A stretch of 64,000 nt of DNA, from the NCBI RefSeq assembly GCF_900091655.1, contig NZ_LT594621.1, forward strand, positions 3,182,532 to 3,246,531. Direction: 5' to 3'. This document shows, piece by piece, positions 61,788 to 64,000 of this stretch; position 1 is the first letter of the stretch, and every line of letters starts with the position of its first letter. A program made the position numbers and the translations under genes. The notes beneath the pieces were generated by a model. It saw only the letters and a program-made list of their open reading frames with translations, had not been told where the DNA came from and searched no databases. The stretch comes from Culturomica massiliensis (GTDB taxonomy: Bacteria; Bacteroidota; Bacteroidia; Bacteroidales; Marinifilaceae).

Positions 61788-62999
61788 ATGCTTATGAAAC
61801 TTCCATATAATGGCATATTATTGATTTTATTTCTGTTTTTATGCGGATCGCTTACTGCTCAATCTATCAATCAGATTAAAAAGGAAAAAGAACAAAGTGA
61901 AAAGCAGATTTCTTATTTGAATAAATTGTTGAAGGAAACACAGAACAGTAAATCGTTTTCTTTGGAAAGACTGAATCTTATTCAACAGAAAATAGTGCAG
62001 AGTAAGCGCATAATTAATTCTTTAAATCAGGAAGTCCGTTATTTTGAAGGTCAGATTCAGAGTAATGAAAAAAGAATTTCAGAGTTGATTGCCGACAGGG
62101 AATCTATGCTGGATTTATACGGTAAATTGATTTACGGTTTGTGGAAAAAAAGAAATAAGACGGATCGTTTGATGTTTATTTTTTCTTCTTCCGATTTTAA
62201 TCAGGCATATAACCGTTATAAATATTTTGAGCAGATTCAAAATTATTCCCGGCGGCAACTGTCTCAAATTTCGAGGATCAATGATTCACTTTATATCCGG
62301 AATGATAGATTAAAGAAATATATACTTCAGAAAAATGCAGCTTTGGATGATATCAATGCTAAAAATAAAGACCTTTCACAGCAGCAGCAAAATGAAAATC
62401 AAATAATCGGGGATTTTCGGAAAAAGGAGAAAGAGATTACGGGAAAATTACGGAATGAGCAGAAGAAAAGAGAGCGATTGACCCGGGAATTAAATAAGCT
62501 TATTGCTGAACAAGCTAAAAAGTCCGGTGGTTCTTCGGGTAGTTATAAAATGACTCCGGAAGAAAAACTGATATCGGATGATTTTGCTAAAAATAAGGGT
62601 AAATTGCCTTGGCCGGTAAATCAGGGAATCATTTCAGAAAAGTTCGGAATCAATTCGGATCCTGTATATAAACAGATTAAAATGCCGAACAACGGTATCA
62701 ATATAACAACTTTGAGGGATGCTGATGTAAGGGCTGTTTTTAATGGAGTGGTTTCAGAAATTATACTGATTCCGGGATTTAACAACACTGTAATTGTCCG
62801 GCACGGAAATTTTCTTACGGTATATGCTAATTTGGTGAATATTGTTGTAAAAAAGGGACAAAAAGTATCGACTAAGCAAACGATCGGAAAAGTAGCTTAT
62901 GATACTGAAAAAGGGAGTATTTTAAATTTTCAGTTATGGATTATTAAAACTAAACAAGATCCCGATAAACAAAATCCTGAAATATGGTTGGCCCGATAA
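61788..62999 (+). CDS. EnvC-like murein hydrolase activator (degenerate M23)
   Basis: The 403-residue protein (ATG at 61788, or 61794) has a signal peptide (LLILFLFLCGSLTAQS), long coiled coils (about 25-250), and a C-terminal LytM/M23 domain (270-400; WPVNQGIISEKFGINSDPVY). The zinc residues are replaced: NNGINI stands where HxGxD is expected, and NFQLW where HxH is usual. As in E. coli EnvC it should be catalytically dead and activate cell-wall amidases at division instead. Confidence 0.9.
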   Translation: MLMKLPYNGILLILFLFLCGSLTAQSINQIKKEKEQSEKQISYLNKLLKETQNSKSFSLERLNLIQQKIVQSKRIINSLNQEVRYFEGQIQSNEKRISELIADRESMLDLYGKLIYGLWKKRNKTDRLMFIFSSSDFNQAYNRYKYFEQIQNYSRRQLSQISRINDSLYIRNDRLKKYILQKNAALDDINAKNKDLSQQQQNENQIIGDFRKKEKEITGKLRNEQKKRERLTRELNKLIAEQAKKSGGSSGSYKMTPEEKLISDDFAKNKGKLPWPVNQGIISEKFGINSDPVYKQIKMPNNGINITTLRDADVRAVFNGVVSEIILIPGFNNTVIVRHGNFLTVYANLVNIVVKKGQKVSTKQTIGKVAYDTEKGSILNFQLWIIKTKQDPDKQNPEIWLAR

Positions 63000-63036
63000 G
63001 ATATTCTTTTTTATGAGTAATTGTTAGAGACTTTAT

Positions 63037-63044
63037 TATATTTG
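63037..63044 (+). promoter_or_regulatory. -7 promoter box of the DUF4175-like gene
   Basis: TATATTTG matches TAnnTTTG, 20 bp before the ATG at 63065. Confidence 0.5.
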
Positions 63045-63064
63045 CGGTAGTGTAGAGAAGGAAG

Positions 63065-64000
63065 ATGATTAATAGATATGAAGGTTTAAGAAATAACTTA
63101 AAACGTCTTTTAAATCGTTTCGGATTAGAATTGTTAGGTTTTAATCTGTTGAAAGGTGTTGTTATTTTTTTAGTCTATATTCTGGTCTATTTATTATTGT
63201 ATTGGGTTCTATTCCGTTGCTCCTTTTTGACTGTCGGTTTTAAATCATTTCTCTATTATCTCTTTTGGACAGGGGTATTTACAGGTATTTTTTATTGTTT
63301 TATCTATCCGGTAGTTTTGTTTTTTATTTCCCGGAATTTTAAGAGGTCGTTTCTGTTAAAAAAATTTTTGCGGGAGGTAAAAGTACCGCGGGATATTTTT
63401 ATTACTCTATTCCATTTGGCTTTTCGTTTTGATGCAGTACCCGGAGACCCGGATTTGAAGAAAGCTGCTTTTGTACAGAAATATGAATCGCTTATTGCGG
63501 AAAGGTCTGTTGTTTTCGTACCTTTTCGGAAAAAATGTTTCCGGTTTATCGTGAGTACTTTGTTTCTGATTTTTGTATTGTTTGGTAGTCATAAATTTTT
63601 TTTGCGTATTTACGCAGATTTCTCAAATTATCAGGAAGTATCGGTTCCCGGAATGAATATCGATTTTCATTTATTGAATGAATCTTTAAATGTGGAATAT
63701 GGGAAACCGTTTCAATTGCAGTTGCTGGTAAAAAACGAATATTTGCCGGATGATAATGTATTCGTTTGTTTTGGCGGGGGTGAATTTTACATGAATAGGA
63801 AGGATTCCGTGTTTGTTTACGATTTTGATGTCGTGAATAACGATATACGTTTTTCTTTTAAAACATCGGGTGTTGAAAGTCGTTCTTTTCAGATCAATGT
63901 ATTGCCTTCTCCGGAGATAACGGATTATCAGGTTAATCTGATTTCTCCGGCTTATACAGGACTTAAGCCGGAATTATTGAAAAATATTGCAGATTTCAGG
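63065..64000 (+). CDS. DUF4175-like large membrane protein (3' part cut off)
   Basis: From an ATG at 63065 a frame stays open for 312 codons to the window end. It begins MINRYEGLRNNLKRLLNRFG and has three hydrophobic segments: VVIFLVYILVYLLLYWVLFR, a second near 60-90, and FIVSTLFLIFVLFG. A soluble beta-rich region follows (YGKPFQLQLLVKNEYLPDDN; INVLPSPEITDYQVNLISPA). This layout of membrane helices then immunoglobulin-like domains with an SPAYTG stretch fits the large DUF4175 family of Bacteroidetes (over 1000 residues). The match is by layout and short motifs only. Function is unknown. Confidence 0.6.
   Translation, partial: MINRYEGLRNNLKRLLNRFGLELLGFNLLKGVVIFLVYILVYLLLYWVLFRCSFLTVGFKSFLYYLFWTGVFTGIFYCFIYPVVLFFISRNFKRSFLLKKFLREVKVPRDIFITLFHLAFRFDAVPGDPDLKKAAFVQKYESLIAERSVVFVPFRKKCFRFIVSTLFLIFVLFGSHKFFLRIYADFSNYQEVSVPGMNIDFHLLNESLNVEYGKPFQLQLLVKNEYLPDDNVFVCFGGGEFYMNRKDSVFVYDFDVVNNDIRFSFKTSGVESRSFQINVLPSPEITDYQVNLISPAYTGLKPELLKNIADFR

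Noticed and set aside
1..64000. CRISPR arrays, prophage genes, rRNA operons
   Set aside because: No spaced direct repeats, no phage structural genes and no rRNA stretches were seen.

Overview
The window is a piece of a Bacteroidales-type chromosome. The signs are three SusC/SusD outer-membrane pairs, lipoproteins with acidic residues right after the lipobox Cys, TAnnTTTG-type -7 promoter boxes, and Bacteroidetes-restricted families (DUF4292-like and DUF5004-like lipoproteins, a DUF4175-like membrane protein). A gut anaerobe related to Odoribacter would fit the look of the genes, but the genus cannot be proved from the sequence alone.

From 0.4 to 41 kb lies a large starch/maltodextrin utilisation region. 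On the minus strand, 8181 down to 417 is a cytoplasmic/periplasmic maltose operon: an MFS sugar transporter, beta-phosphoglucomutase, GH65 maltose phosphorylase, a SusA-like neopullulanase and a second GH13 amylase. It is preceded by a LacI regulator (8652-9665) and a GH13 lipoprotein (9809-11725). Two sus-like operons then diverge from one 673-bp promoter region (19822-20494). Operon A runs left (SusC, SusD, a lipocalin-like lipoprotein, an unrecognised periplasmic protein, a SusF-like binding protein). Operon B runs right (SusC, SusD, SusE, SusF and a SusG-like amylase). A convergent GH13 lipoprotein and a second LacI regulator follow (30520-33745). A third SusC-SusD-SusE set without its own enzyme (35299-40940) closes the region. 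No SusR and no GH97 (SusB) is seen; control appears to be by LacI proteins, and copies of an AAACGTTT-like operator lie both in the divergent sus promoter and upstream of the transporter operon.

Between the two LacI/Sus blocks (33746-35298) is an AT-rich gap with a -7 box, a strongly folded segment of about 120 nt, a possible alternative terminator, and a small WGDG plus leucine-rich-repeat protein. This is the least explained part of the window.

From 41 to 48 kb come a YebC family protein, tRNA-Lys(CTT), and a small accessory island between the tRNA and radA: a double TonB-C protein, a four-helix membrane protein, and a REP-associated tyrosine transposase (RAYT) with four 29-bp REP-like palindromes. 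Two of these REPs supply stop codons for neighbouring genes. Then come radA and a class A penicillin-binding protein.

From 48 to 64 kb the content is mostly housekeeping: a DUF1904/tautomerase-like protein, a metzincin-like secreted protein, carB and carA opposite argR, panC-panD, a polysaccharide flippase, dut, a TPR protein, a DUF4292-like lipoprotein, an EnvC-like murein hydrolase activator with a degenerate LytM domain, and the start of a DUF4175-like membrane protein cut by the window end. A thioesterase is cut by the left end.
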